From the NCBI GenBank assembly GCA_015501585.1, contig JADNRY010000022.1:62001-126000 (forward strand): a DNA stretch of 64,000 nucleotides, written 5' to 3'. Made by a program: the position numbers and the translations under genes. The notes beneath the pieces were generated by a model. That model saw only the letters and a program-made list of their open reading frames with translations. It searched no databases and had not been told where the DNA came from. The stretch is from Rhodocollybia butyracea (lineage: Eukaryota; Basidiomycota; Agaricomycetes; Agaricales; Omphalotaceae). Positions 13,544 through 23,543 of this stretch are shown here, one piece after another (position 1 is the first letter of the stretch; each line of letters starts with the position of its first letter).

Positions 13544-14138
13544 ATGCAAGCTCAAGGACCTTCCACTACAGATAAGCGTACGTCAATTATTTGCGTATTC
13601 CTAATACTTTCTGACTAAAAATCTTTGATAGTCAAGTAAGTTTGTGCCCACCCACCGAACAAGGGATTCACGCTGTATCACCTATATTTCTTCTCTAGAA
13701 TGGGAGCTATGATGGGAGGTACCGCGGGACTAGCAATGGGCTTTCTTTTCGGCTCATGGACCATCATACGGTGAGTACAAGTTCCTATTTGCCTTCTCCG
13801 ACACCAAGCACCATTCCAGATACGGCCCAGGCCCAAAAGGCGCACTAGCAACTCTCTCCAAATACATGCTCAACCAAGCCGCGTTTTTTGGATTTTTCTT
13901 CTCCATCGGCGCCGTACGTATACTTTACTCCGCGTCCAATTTTCCTTTTTCAATTAGCTGAACTTCTCTTCCCTTCCCTCAGGTCATCCGAAGCGACTCC
14001 AATTCTAATCTCTCACCCCTACAAGCTTCTCAAATAATGGCGCGTTCTCCAGCAATGGCAATACGCTCACGTACAGAAGGTGCACAAATGATGAGGGCTC
14101 GATGGGAGGAGGAACGACGGAGATTTCGCCGGGCATGA
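13544..14138 (+). CDS. MGR2: Mgr2/Romo1-family mitochondrial inner-membrane protein
   Basis: Mgr2 is a small subunit of the TIM23 translocase that acts at the lateral gate for inner-membrane sorting; the animal relative is ROMO1. The protein reads MQAQGPSTTDK-L-K then MGAMMGGTAGLAMGFLFGSW (first membrane helix), YGPGPKGALATLSKYML, FFGFFFSIGA (second helix) and VIRSDSNSNLSP, matching the Mgr2 pattern of two glycine-rich helices joined by a GPGP loop, plus a basic C-terminal tail ending RRRFRRA. Correct reading requires a 4-nt exon, TCAA at 13632-13635, between two canonical introns. Later exons start at 13699 and end before GT..AG introns. The C-terminal tail is longer than in ROMO1, as in fungal Mgr2. 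A start at the internal ATG 13700 would remove the microexon but also the conserved DK-x-KMG segment. Confidence 0.88.
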
Positions 14139-14406
14139 AGTGTGCTGCAGCATCATTTATGTATTTTCAAATCTTGTGTTGATATATCCCCTTACTCATT
14201 TCAGAACCTGAGTAAAAGAGTCACGAAAATATATTCTGTAGCGTAAATTAGCGACCTTGTAAGTTGTATAAATGACCAGCGGATGATGCTAACAGAAGAA
14301 AACTCTACAGCTGTATGTATAAAATAACTGGCCCCCAAGAATGTCTTTGAAGTTTATAAGTTGAAATGAAAATTAATGTTAACCCCTACACCGACCGCTA
14401 TAGCAT

Positions 14407-16834
14407 TTACTTCCCTGGTATCGTCGTCACACTTGTAGTCGTAGGCGTGTACTGCACTCCTCCGTGACCCGGGAACCCGTAGAAACTACTCTGCTGTCCC
14501 AATTGTCCCAGCTGTCCAGGCAATTGACCTGCTCCTGCCCCTGACCCGCGCCCAGTCTGACCAGTCAAGCTCGAGTAACTCTGCGACCTCAGATGTAACG
14601 GAAGCGTAGGGGTCGGCGCCGAAGACATCGGGATAGTAGCACCTGTACCTGCAGAATATGGATTTGGGTTCGGATTCTGACTCGAAGGCGCAGCAGCAGC
14701 CCACTGGTTACCCGGTTTCACGACCGTGTTAGCCACCGCAGGTGTCCGTGCCTGCGAACCATTAAGATTCGGATTCGCCGCCGCCACCGATGGCGAAAAT
14801 GAGTTCGAAGAATTGTTACTACCAAAGAACGAGCTATATGAAGGGGCGAAGGAACTAGGCTGAGGAGTTCCAGACCCAGAATGTGTTCCATTCGTTCCCA
14901 CTGAGTTGGGCGTAGCAGCTGGTGTATATGCATTATACCAAGCACCATACGCAGTGGTACCCGCACTACCTGAGGCCGAGTACTGTCCATACGCCTGATG
15001 CTGAGGTGTATAAGTGGGATAATATGAAGTGGCGCCAGAAGTTGTGGCCGGTTTGTATATGTACGGAGTCGTGTTGGCGGTAGCGGCTCCGGGACGGTAC
15101 GGGGTTTGTGCTGCAGAGGTAGGCGCACCTGTGTAGGCACCGTACGAATACGCAGAATAGCCGTTTGTTGCAGCTGGAGGTGCAGAAGGAGCAGAAGTCG
15201 AAGCAGGTGCAGGTGCAGGTGCAGGAGCGGGAGTAGGAACACCGGTTTTAATTTTGATAGTGTTATCATCTCGTAGGACAGTAGTGCGTCCAGGAGGAAG
15301 ATTGCCATACCAACCAGGCGTCGGCGCATTAGGCAAAACACGATGCAGGGTGCGTAGGACAGCGGCTGGGGGGATGAGCGGGGCATTTTCATGATTTGAT
15401 GACCGAGGGCGTAATTCTGCGAGCGTAGTTAGAGAGTCGAGAATTGCTTGGGCTATAGGTTGAAAAATCAGAAGGGAAAAATCAGAAATGAAATGAACAC
15501 CGTACCGGTATCCCATTCCTCAGATCCTTCTTTAGGCCTACTAGAACCCCCACCATCGGCCATTAGCCTCTCTTTCTGGAGTTCCTGTAGTCTCCGCAGA
15601 GCCCTTTGATTCTTTTCGAGTAGTGCCGACACTGCCAGCTCGAGTTCCAGGCTTCCTAAACCAGTTTTTATCGCCTCCAACTGGTCAGATGGAACCAATT
15701 CTTCTAGCTCTGCCTCTACATCGATCATAGGTGTAACTTCCTGCGCCTCGTCTTCATCCATAGGGGCAACACTTGTCATTTCCTTACTCTTGTCCTTTGC
15801 CCTGTCAGCTAACCAACTCTTTAGCTCCTTTTCCTTCTGATTCTTTTTTGTCTGACGTGCGAGCAGAATCTGGCCTAACTCCTGCCGACCGAGTTCAACG
15901 CCGTCTTGGTCGAACGAAGGAGCGAAACTGGCGTACAGGCCGTAATCTAGAAAGGACCCAGAACTGATTTTGCGAGAACCTTGCACCTTGATCTTGGGTG
16001 AAAGAAGAGTTTTATGATAAGAACCTAACGTAGGGACATCGGAAACCGATGTAGATGGATAGGGAGAAGGCAAAATTGCGACGAGCTCAGAGTGGCCTCT
16101 TGGCAGGTCCTTGAGCTCGGAAGAAGAAGCTTCAGAGCTCAGTGAAGTCCAGTAGTCACCGGATGGAAGATGCTGGACAAGTGCATAACGAGGCTTTCGA
16201 TGTATATATGACGAAGATGGTTGTGGGTCAGGAGACTCGTTTGGAACAAGTGTTTCGAGGTCGCCTGGAAAGTCGACAGACTGGAAAGAAGCCTGATCAA
16301 GAAGGGACAGTGCAAGATTACAGAAAGCTTGTTGCTGTGTAGCTGATTTGGACGGACGCGATCGAGGATTTCTGAGTGATACTGGAAAGAGACGTTCCAC
16401 AGCAGACTGTAAATGGCAAGTTTAGAGTTGGTAGTAAGACCAACTAACAATACACGTACTCTCAGATCCGATAATGAGTAATTTGAAGAATCTTGGAGCA
16501 AAGTCTGTAATGAGACTGGAGATTCATTGACAGAAAAAACTCGGTCAAGAAGACCTTGTGGGTCAGTTCTAAGACAAAGAAAAAGTAAGAGCAAGTAAAG
16601 GTACAAAGCTGTAACCACAAACGCTTGAAGAATGTCAAGAATTTTCCGGCTCTGTTCGGCCTTGATTGGGACATCTCCGACTGACGGAATAGCTGGGGAT
16701 TGAGTTGGGTGTTTTCCAGGTGGCTGCTCATCGTGTGGCGACTTTGCCCGTGTGCGTTTTTTTGAAGAGCCTGGCGAAAGCTTGGGCGAAGACGGCGGGT
16801 TTTCAGAAGCAGATGACCGAGTGAATCTGGCCAT
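14407..16834 (-). CDS. Uncharacterised low-complexity protein, probably nuclear
   Basis: I do not recognise a named family. The model starts at 16834 with a basic, Ser/Pro-rich N terminus (KKRTRAKSPHDE) resembling a nuclear localisation signal. A 54-nt intron leads to a short helical segment (QGLLDRVFSVNESPVSLQTL), then a possible folded middle region containing SYHKTLLSPKIKVQGSRK and FLDYGLYASFAPSFDQDGVE. A Lys/Glu-rich coiled stretch follows (about 15.6-15.85 kb). The C-terminal third contains TPGWYGNLPPGRTTVLRDD, an (Ala-Pro)n tract, and a long Tyr/Ala/Ser/Gly/Thr-rich tail typical of transcription-linked or RNP-granule proteins. The stop is at 14407. It is convergent with MGR2 and divergent from mL43. 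Its coding status is well supported by conserved-looking exons and in-frame splicing; its function is unknown. Confidence 0.75.
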
Positions 16835-17138
16835 TAAACAATACGCGACGCGAGGTGAGATCCTTCAGAACTGAAAGGCTTGGGTCACGAGAAAATACAG
16901 TCACGCTTTACGTAGCAAGCGTTAAATTAGTTTTCGAGTTCCAGTCCCAGTTGGGTCAGTTTTACTTCAAAATCTTCAGCTCATAATTAGTTTAGGTCCC
17001 TGGCTTCCAATCCACATTCTAGCCGCCTTAAGCGAATCCTGCGACTCGCAAAAACTCTCGCCGATCCAAGGCAAATCCGCAACAGAGCCACAGAAATAAG
17101 CGCCAAGTATTACTTCGCCGCAACTTTCATCTCTGTCA
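16835..17138. promoter_or_regulatory. Divergent intergenic region upstream of mL43
   Basis: This 304-bp gap separates the start codons of the unknown gene at 14407-16834 and mL43. I see no recognisable element apart from short AT-rich runs. It presumably holds both promoters. Confidence 0.3.
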
Positions 17139-17626
17139 ATGCGCCTACCTCCAGTTGCGCCCATTATTCGCGCAAAACTCGGCTCTAGACCTGCAAACGG
17201 TCATACCGCTTTTCTTCCCCAGATCAGAAAACTTGTAGTCGAATTCTGCGACAAATGGCCTTCGTCCGCTAACACTCGCACTTTTCTTCTCAATCATATC
17301 GAGCACCTGGCCCACAAAAATCCTCACGTTGAATTCGTCGTCAGACAGCGTATGCATAAAGAACCAATAATACGTGGCTTCTATGGTGAGTAATCTCATC
17401 ATAGCTTCATCTTCTCTTATTGACTTTCTTTTCACTTCTAGTCAACAACAGAGATAAAGTCGTAGCATTGAACGGTCTGGAAGTAACCCAAATCCAGCAA
17501 AAAGTTCAACTTCTACTGGATTCTTCGGGAGCCAAGATCAAACCATTGAAGAAGTCCGTAGAAAGCTCTACAGAGGCCGCCAGGGGAATCTGGTCTGGTC
17601 TTCACGCCGAGCCGCCCACGCTCTAA
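17139..17626 (+). CDS. MRPL51: Mitochondrial large ribosomal subunit protein mL43
   Basis: Component of the mitochondrial 54S large ribosomal subunit with the thioredoxin-like L51/S25/CI-B8 fold. Two exons: 17139-17385 and 17442-17626, with a 56-nt GT..AG intron inside a Val codon. Recognisable segments are FLPQIRKLVVEFCDKWPSSA, NTRTFLLNHIEHLAHKNPHV, VVRQRMHKEPIIRGFY, NNRDKVVALNGLE and the terminal ARGIWSGLHAEP, which matches the family ending G-I-W-S-x-L-H. Length is about 143 residues, as in fungal Mrpl51. The first ATG is used; the N-terminal residues would act as the mitochondrial targeting region. The symbol follows yeast usage. Confidence 0.93.
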
Positions 17627-17824
17627 TTTGGCTTATTCGCCTTCCTCGTTCCTCGTTCCCCTCGGTCTGCGCCTGTCGTAGTCGAATTGTTACTGCATGA
17701 TCACGTGAATTGAAAAAACCTTGAGGCACCTTGCGGCCTAAAGCGTGTTTGATCCTCTCTATCGCCTTCGTCTTGGGCTTTTCGCCGTTTCTATTGAGTT
17801 TCTGTTAACCTCAACCCATCACTT

Positions 17825-20639
17825 ATGGCAGCTCTTACACGTGTAAACCGTGCGTTTAAGGTATGCCCTGGCATCCCTGTGAAGTTTAACGCGGGGTGTT
17901 CTCGAGGCTAGGCGTGAGGCCAAAATTTCGATTGAAAAGCTCTCAGGTTTTAATTACGACCTTCTTTTTCCACCCGCTTCTTCAGCTTTCGCTCTCTTTT
18001 CTGAACTTGTACAAATCCTCGCTCCCTGATTGTAACTTGCACCCCGCCCCTCCTTCAGCTTTTGGTTTTCGTTCTCCGTTAGTTATTAGAGAGGATGTAC
18101 CAAGTGAGTTTTTATACAAGTCGTGTGCGGGCAGATCTTGAACATATACCAATTTAGCAATCCAACTCTTCCCTCATTTCAGTCAATAGCGATGAACTCA
18201 GATGGCTCGATGCCGATGCAATACTTCAGGAATCTAGCACAACTGAAGCTAGTCCTTCCCGTGCAACTGTAGGTCTCCTCTTACGTCCTTCGCTTCGTGC
18301 TCCTTACCATGTAACCAGCCTTCATCTCGTTATAAAAACGCCAAACGCCATCATTACCAACGTTCTACCAAATCCAGCAGTGCAAAGGTCGTAAATCGCA
18401 TGTCAGGATCCTTCAACAGGCGACATTCGCGTTCTAACCTTAATTATATTGTCGTGCGTTTTAGTGGCCATTTAGGACAACAAGGTTCTGATTGATTAAT
18501 AGACACCGTCGGTATCTTCGTCCTCATATCTGCCAACAAGCACATTAGAAAGCCCCAAACTTTCTGCCAGCGCTTCCCTCCCGATAAAGACACCTCCACG
18601 TCTGGCAAAACGTTCGGGATCATACTCCTCCACTCATAGCGGCTCTCCGGGTTCGGAATGGATCTATCGCCGACCGAAATCGCCCTCGGCGGCATCACCT
18701 CCTCGTGTTTCAGCAGTCAGATACGCTCGCCGCACTGTTTCTGATTCGACAAATAGTACCAGTACACCTTCTCCTGCATCCACAGCAGACAGCAGTCGCT
18801 GTGTCACTCCTACTTCTGGCACGTACCGATCCGGTTTAGCTGCCAGTTATTTTCCAGACGTCTCCACTAGCTGCCTAAATGTCAGCTCATCTAGCCTCCC
18901 AGCCCATCTCGTCAATAGCAGCCGAGATGCCAGTATCAACGGTAGTGGTAGTAGTGTCGGAAGTATTGGGAGTATTGGTGTCTTGATTCCTTCGTCTTTT
19001 GGATTAAACGCTTCGGCGTCAAGTCTTTCGCATCAACCGTCGGCAAGCATCTCGAGAGCTCCCTCGACGAGTGGGAAGACGGGAACTTTTTGGACGTCGA
19101 TACTCCATCCACGGTCTGGACCCAATTCTACGATAGATGAATCCTCAAGTTCAAGAATGGCTCGTCTGACATTGGGTAAATCAAAGGATAAACCACAGCA
19201 GCAGCAACCTCAGCCCTCGAGTCCTCTAGCGATTCATACCGCCCAGACCATTCCGTCGATATGGTCAGGCGCCAACTTGGAGGGCGCAACCGGGATGAGC
19301 CCCAAACGACGAAAAGCGCGGGGAAGTCTGAAAGAGCTGGGTATCTCCCGAATCCCCGTGTCCAGTCGTATCACGAGCAACCATTCGCAAACTTCACCCC
19401 TGTCACTATCGCCACCAATCTACAACACACCCGTAAAGAGAAGAACTTCACACACCCGCTCTGAATCCATGTCCTCTACAACGTCATCAACCACCTCTTC
19501 CTCGGTCGCACTCTCAAACTCGGCCTCCTCACTATCATTGACCCCCTCTTCTCCTCCTCCGACACCCGTCTCTCCTACCATCGCCAGCTTCGGCAAAACG
19601 AAAAAGTTTCAGCCGAAATTCGAACCACACCATAGAGCCATCGTCGAAGTCGTTGAAGATGACGACGCATCTCATATGGACATTCAAAGGCGTAAATCTC
19701 CCTCCCCTACAAAGTCTATCCTAGCTTCCCGCACACCGTATTCGGAAACGTTACCCGAGAACAAGTTTGATTCCGGTATCGATTTGGGGCTAGAATCTAG
19801 TATTCGGAAGAGGACCAAGCGAAAGGACAGCGTTAGCACCACCATCAGCAACAAGTCTGTTAAATTTGCTGAACAGCCGACAGTCCATTACGCCAGCGCG
19901 ATATACGAGTACTGGGACGGAACCAACGGACCTGATCCTTTCGACTACGAGATGGGTATCGACGTGGGTGGAATGGATATGGATACGAGGAACGACGATC
20001 ATCTGAGCGAAGAAACGGCCCACCAACATTCCTACATCCGCCACCCCTACGCAGCGAGCGATCTCAGTCTCGCAGACGCCGCAGACGAAGTCTCCACACA
20101 GTTGGGTACTTTTAATTCCCGTGTAGCTCATTCTCGTGGACACGGGCAAGAGGAGGCCTGTGCCACACCAACTCCAGATCGGGGCAGGGAGCGAATATTG
20201 AGCGGTACTGGTACCCTCCGAAGCTTCGCTTCATTGAAACGAAAAAAACTCATGCTCTGGGTCGAGTGCAGTTAATTCAACTGTAACACGTACTCCTTCC
20301 ACATCTCCGTCGAGGTGTGCCACTCCTCGTCCCATGATTTCTGGCCCTTATGCGCTAGGGTCACTGTCTTCGCCGCACCCTCCATCTCATCATGGGGTAC
20401 ACTCGCTGTCACTGCCCGCGGCGGGTTTGAATGATGATGATGCGAGTGCGAACAAGCTGGGACTGAGGGGTGCTGGATTAAGGAGTGCGCCCTCGCTAGA
20501 GAGCTTCAAGAGTGTGAAGAGTGGGAAGAGCACTAGGTCTTTGAAGAGTCTCCCAGAGAGCGTGAAGTCCAGCATTAGCCTGCGGGCGAAGGGTATGAGG
20601 GATTGGTTCAAAGGAAGGGTAACGGTCAGTGCGATGTAG
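17825..20639 (+). CDS. Uncharacterised Ser/Thr-rich protein
   Basis: No named domain is recognised. The model joins exons 17825-17860, 17907-17946, 18059-18103, 18183-18268, 18319-18387 and a long exon from 18503. All joins use GT..AG and keep one frame, giving MAALTRVNRAFK, ARREAKISIEKLS, AFGFRSPLVIREDVP, INSDELRWLDADAIL and then a very long Ser/Thr/Pro-rich region with basic patches (SPKRRKARGSLKEL, RKRTKRKDS) and a tyrosine-rich acidic stretch YASAIYEYWDGTNGPDPFDY. The continuous frame stops at 20275, but a second coding-like frame continues to 20639 (SLESFKSVKSGKSTRSLKSL, basic C terminus). Either a 67-nt intron at 20205-20271 with a weak GTACTG donor, or a one-base length change in the A7 run at 20242-20248, would join them. 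Composition suggests a disordered, phosphorylated regulator; this is only inference. Confidence 0.7.
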
Positions 20640-20840
20640 AATCTTGGCTTACGCTGGACGAAATTTCTTGAAAATGATACCATTGGTGCCAGATGGAATG
20701 GATGGATCTTGGTCTTTCACTGTCTTTCACTCAGGTTTTTTATTATTTGGAGTAACATATTGGTACATATTTGCGAGCTTGAGTTTTGATAGACAACACA
20801 ATAAAGATTAGAAATGCAGATAGACTGGCAGCTCAATAAT

Positions 20841-21608
20841 CTAGTCATCCTCCTTATCGAGATCCCCCTCGACACCGACACCTTCGCCTGTGTCGTCAAA
20901 CTCCAATCCGTTGGCTTCGTCGACCATGTGAACGTCGTTGTCTTCTGGATACAGGACACCTGCCGAATCGGATTCAGACGGCAGCAGTTTGGAAAAGCCG
21001 TTTGTAGGAGGGACAGGCTCCGTAGACAAAGAGGAAGCCACCATATCCAAGATAACTTCCATATCGCTGACCCGGTCCTCCAGTTCCTCCACGATCTAAC
21101 AGATGTTCATTATTAAGAGTGTCGCAACGACAGAAACATGGGAAACCCACCACATACAGTTCTACTGGCCGAGTTGGAGCGAGATTCACAATCTGTAGCT
21201 TTTCGGCTTTGGTGAGGTCGTAGTTTGCCAAATCCTTGACAAGCTTCGTTATGCCGGTTTCAGTTTGACGACGTGTGGGTTGATAGTCAGCAGAAAGATG
21301 CTGGATGGCCTGTAACTTGTCAGAAACGGGCGACGAGCAAAAACAATCAGTACACACACTTCGAATTGTATTGTCCGCACATTTTCAGCAATTTCCACTG
21401 CGGAAACATGTTTTGCTACAGATATACCGGAGGCTTCCTCTTCTTTTTTTATACGTTGTGCTGTCTTTTGACGCGCCTTGTGATCGTTTTCTTGCTCGCG
21501 TAGAAATTCAAAGACTTCAAAATTTGACAGAAGCGCAGATCGGGCGTTGACAACCTAAGAACGTGGAATGAATTTAGGAAAAGTAGATATATAGAACCTT
21601 ACCTCCAT
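20841..21608 (-). CDS. RPC17: RNA polymerase III subunit RPC17 (RPC9/CRCP)
   Basis: Rpb4-like stalk subunit of RNA polymerase III, partner of RPC25, needed for initiation through TFIIIB contact. The start ATG at 21608 gives Met-Glu, then a 46-nt-class intron, then VVNARSALLSNFEVFEFLRE, the family N terminus. Later exons give IQHLSADYQPTRRQ, ITKLVKDLANYDLTKAEKLQ and IVNLAPTRPVELYVV, which is the conserved HRDC-like helical core, and end with VEELEDRVSDMEVILDMV followed by a fungal acidic tail. The stop is at 20841-20843. Exon borders around 21310-21357 are approximate because two acceptors are possible. A tRNA gene, itself a Pol III product, lies 73 bp upstream. The gene converges with the Ser-rich gene. 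Confidence 0.88.
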
Positions 21609-21680
21609 GACGTTCGTGTCCAGGTCAGAAGCGCCGGTTTCTGCAAATAAAAAGAAGCCAGGACACAGGCGAAAAATGAA

Positions 21681-21760
21681 TTCCTTCTAGCCGACTTGAA
21701 CGACTGACCTCGTCATATCATGATACTAGTGACGCGCTCTACCAACTGAGCTAAGAAGGA
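21681..21760 (-). tRNA. tRNA-Thr (anticodon AGU), with short intron
   Basis: Read on the minus strand, acceptor TCCTTCT pairs with AGAAGGA (21682-21688), the D stem is GCTC/GAGC, the anticodon stem CGTCA/TGACG, and the T arm AGTCG-TTCAAGT-CGGCT. Between the anticodon stem halves lie 14 bases rather than 7. Placing the intron after position 37 gives loop CT-AGT-A plus a 7-nt intron TCATGAT. The A box (TAGCTCAGTTGG) and B box (GTTCAAGTC) are good. That it is a tRNA is confident; the Thr call depends on where the intron is placed. Confidence 0.72.
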
Positions 21761-23172
21761 ACTAGTCTTGTCTTCTTTTTCTCAGCTATGTTTACAAGTT
21801 TCTATCCTAGGAGGAGACGAGCGATACTCAGGATCCTTATTAATATTACGGTACTTCTCTCGAAGTTCAAACGTTCATCGACATCATACACCGGCACACT
21901 TCAATAAGATTTACTTCAAAAAAGGCTGACGCCACGGTGACATATACCGAACTCGTCAATCTTGCGTTCCCCAACCCTGGACAGTCTATTTATCAGGTCT
22001 CTGATAAAGGTACCGTGCCTTCATAATTCTACCTGTACGTATTTGCAGTTCGTAAGATGAAACTGTACGAGGAATATTAATTTGTATATATCGACCCCTC
22101 AAGGCCTCAGTACCAGTACTCACATGTACTCACAAGCAGCTCGTGTAAGTACTAAATTTGGGTCATGGGGACATGGAGGGCGGAATGGCTTCAACTATTA
22201 CACAAATCCTTCATACCTGTCAGCCTCAACTCCATGCTGCATTGCTTTTTTCCTCTCAATTACACTTTCTGGTTCATTGTGGCAATATGCTCAAACGGCA
22301 GATATCGATTTGCGTTGGAACAGGGCAGCGAAGACGTCGGTCTCGTATACAATGCACCTCCACAGATACACCTCAAATATAGAAACTTATCGAATAATCA
22401 ATCGTATGATCACTGACTTCTTTATCCGTCTTACGTTCATTCAGAAATAATAGACCCGCAGTTCGCAGTTGAAGGGGCTATCTTGGCATGAGTATATTCT
22501 GCATAAGTTCGATATTTACCACCGTAGACTCCGGCCCAGGAAGAGGAGACTATCATACAGCGAAGATGAACGAGGAGTTGAACAGATGAGGTTCTTCAGT
22601 TGAAGCATGACTCCGAGGTTAATAACGCGTTAACGTTTCAACGATGATGAAATTCGACGCTGGAAAGATACCACGAAAGGAGTATTGCTTGTTGCGAGCG
22701 GATACCTTTTTTTTTTTTTAGCAATTATGTCACCTTAGACAAATTTGTTCTCGGTTGTTATTTAACCTAAAGCTACGACCTTTCTGCCCTTCCTCCGCAT
22801 CGCACGGGGCCGATTTGGCGGAGGCTTACTCTCACTCTTCACAAAGGGTGTGTCAACTCAAGCAGTGGCGATGATGCAGAAGGAGGGCGTAACTTGATAA
22901 GTTAATACTCTGCCGAGTCCTGGCAAGAGTCGGAGAGATGATCCTTTCTCATTACATAAATACGTATGCAGTAATGTGGATATATGCGCATACTTAGGGC
23001 GGCCCCAGTGGTCTGTCGCACGTCGAGACTTCAGATCCAGAACAAGCAGTGATAAAACGTCAAAATAAAATAAACCAACCTTATGTACTCACAAAAACAA
23101 CCCAAGGTGGGGTTCGACTTTATACGCGGCATGAAGGTCTTGTTTTGTACTCACATTTGCATTTATAACCAT
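21761..23172. other. 1.4-kb interval with no supported gene
   Basis: I see no gene here. Open frames are short (the longest, at 22082-22450, is 122 codons), lack family resemblance, and overlap in several frames. The stretch is AT-rich with a T13 run at 22707-22719. It is bounded by two Pol III genes. Confidence 0.5.
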
Positions 23173-23259
23173 GGGCACATGGTGTAGTTGGTTATCACAT
23201 CCGCTTAGCAAGAACGTGCTTGATGCGGGGGGTGCTGGGTTCAATTCCCAGTGTGTCCA
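23173..23259 (+). tRNA. tRNA-Ala (anticodon AGC), with 13-nt intron
   Basis: Acceptor GGGCACA pairs with TGTGTCC (one G-U). The anticodon stem is TCCGC/GCGGG and the T arm is CTGGG-TTCAATT-CCCAG. The loop reads TT-AGC-A, then a 13-nt intron at 23211-23223, then T. Intron bases CTTG can pair with CAAG at the loop/intron border, as expected for the tRNA splicing substrate. Discriminator A is at 23259. Confidence 0.9.
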
Positions 23260-23312
23260 TGATTTGATTTCTTTGCTTTTTTATTAGAAATGAGGGAATT
23301 TCTATACACTTC

Positions 23313-23435
23313 GAAATAACAAGTACGACAGTACAGTATGCATGCATTACACCACATAGTAGTAATAAGGAATCTATCCACAATCGGCACTCTGAAATAA
23401 CAAGCGGAGAGTACAGTATGCATGTAGTAATAAGG
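23313..23435. repeat. Imperfect direct repeat pair downstream of tRNA-Ala
   Basis: Two copies of a unit beginning GAAATAACAAG and ending TAGTAATAAGGA occur at 23313-23371 and 23394-23435. Both share GTACAGTATGCATG in the middle. The first copy carries an extra 14-base stretch before TAGTAATAAGG. No coding potential is seen. Confidence 0.7.
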
Positions 23436-23543
23436 ACATAAATAATATGCAAACGAAACCCAAAAGTGAAGTATGTAAATCAAATAAGTTAGAACAATAA
23501 TGTGAAGTCAACCTGAGAAGCGAAGACCTAGGAGGCGTAGAAA

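Noticed and set aside
17896..18141. Open frame over the second intron of the Ser-rich gene, with protein-like stretch NYDLLFPPASS
   Set aside because: The conserved frame (KLSAFGFRSPLVIREDVP) is obtained only if this stretch is spliced out between 17947 and 18058, using good donor and acceptor sites.
22082..22450. 122-codon plus-strand frame in the gap between tRNA genes
   Set aside because: Overlapped by two other frames of similar length, biased composition, no start context or recognisable motif.
22707..22719. T13 run as a Pol III terminator
   Set aside because: It is almost 1 kb from the nearest tRNA and on the wrong side for both; probably an ordinary homopolymer.
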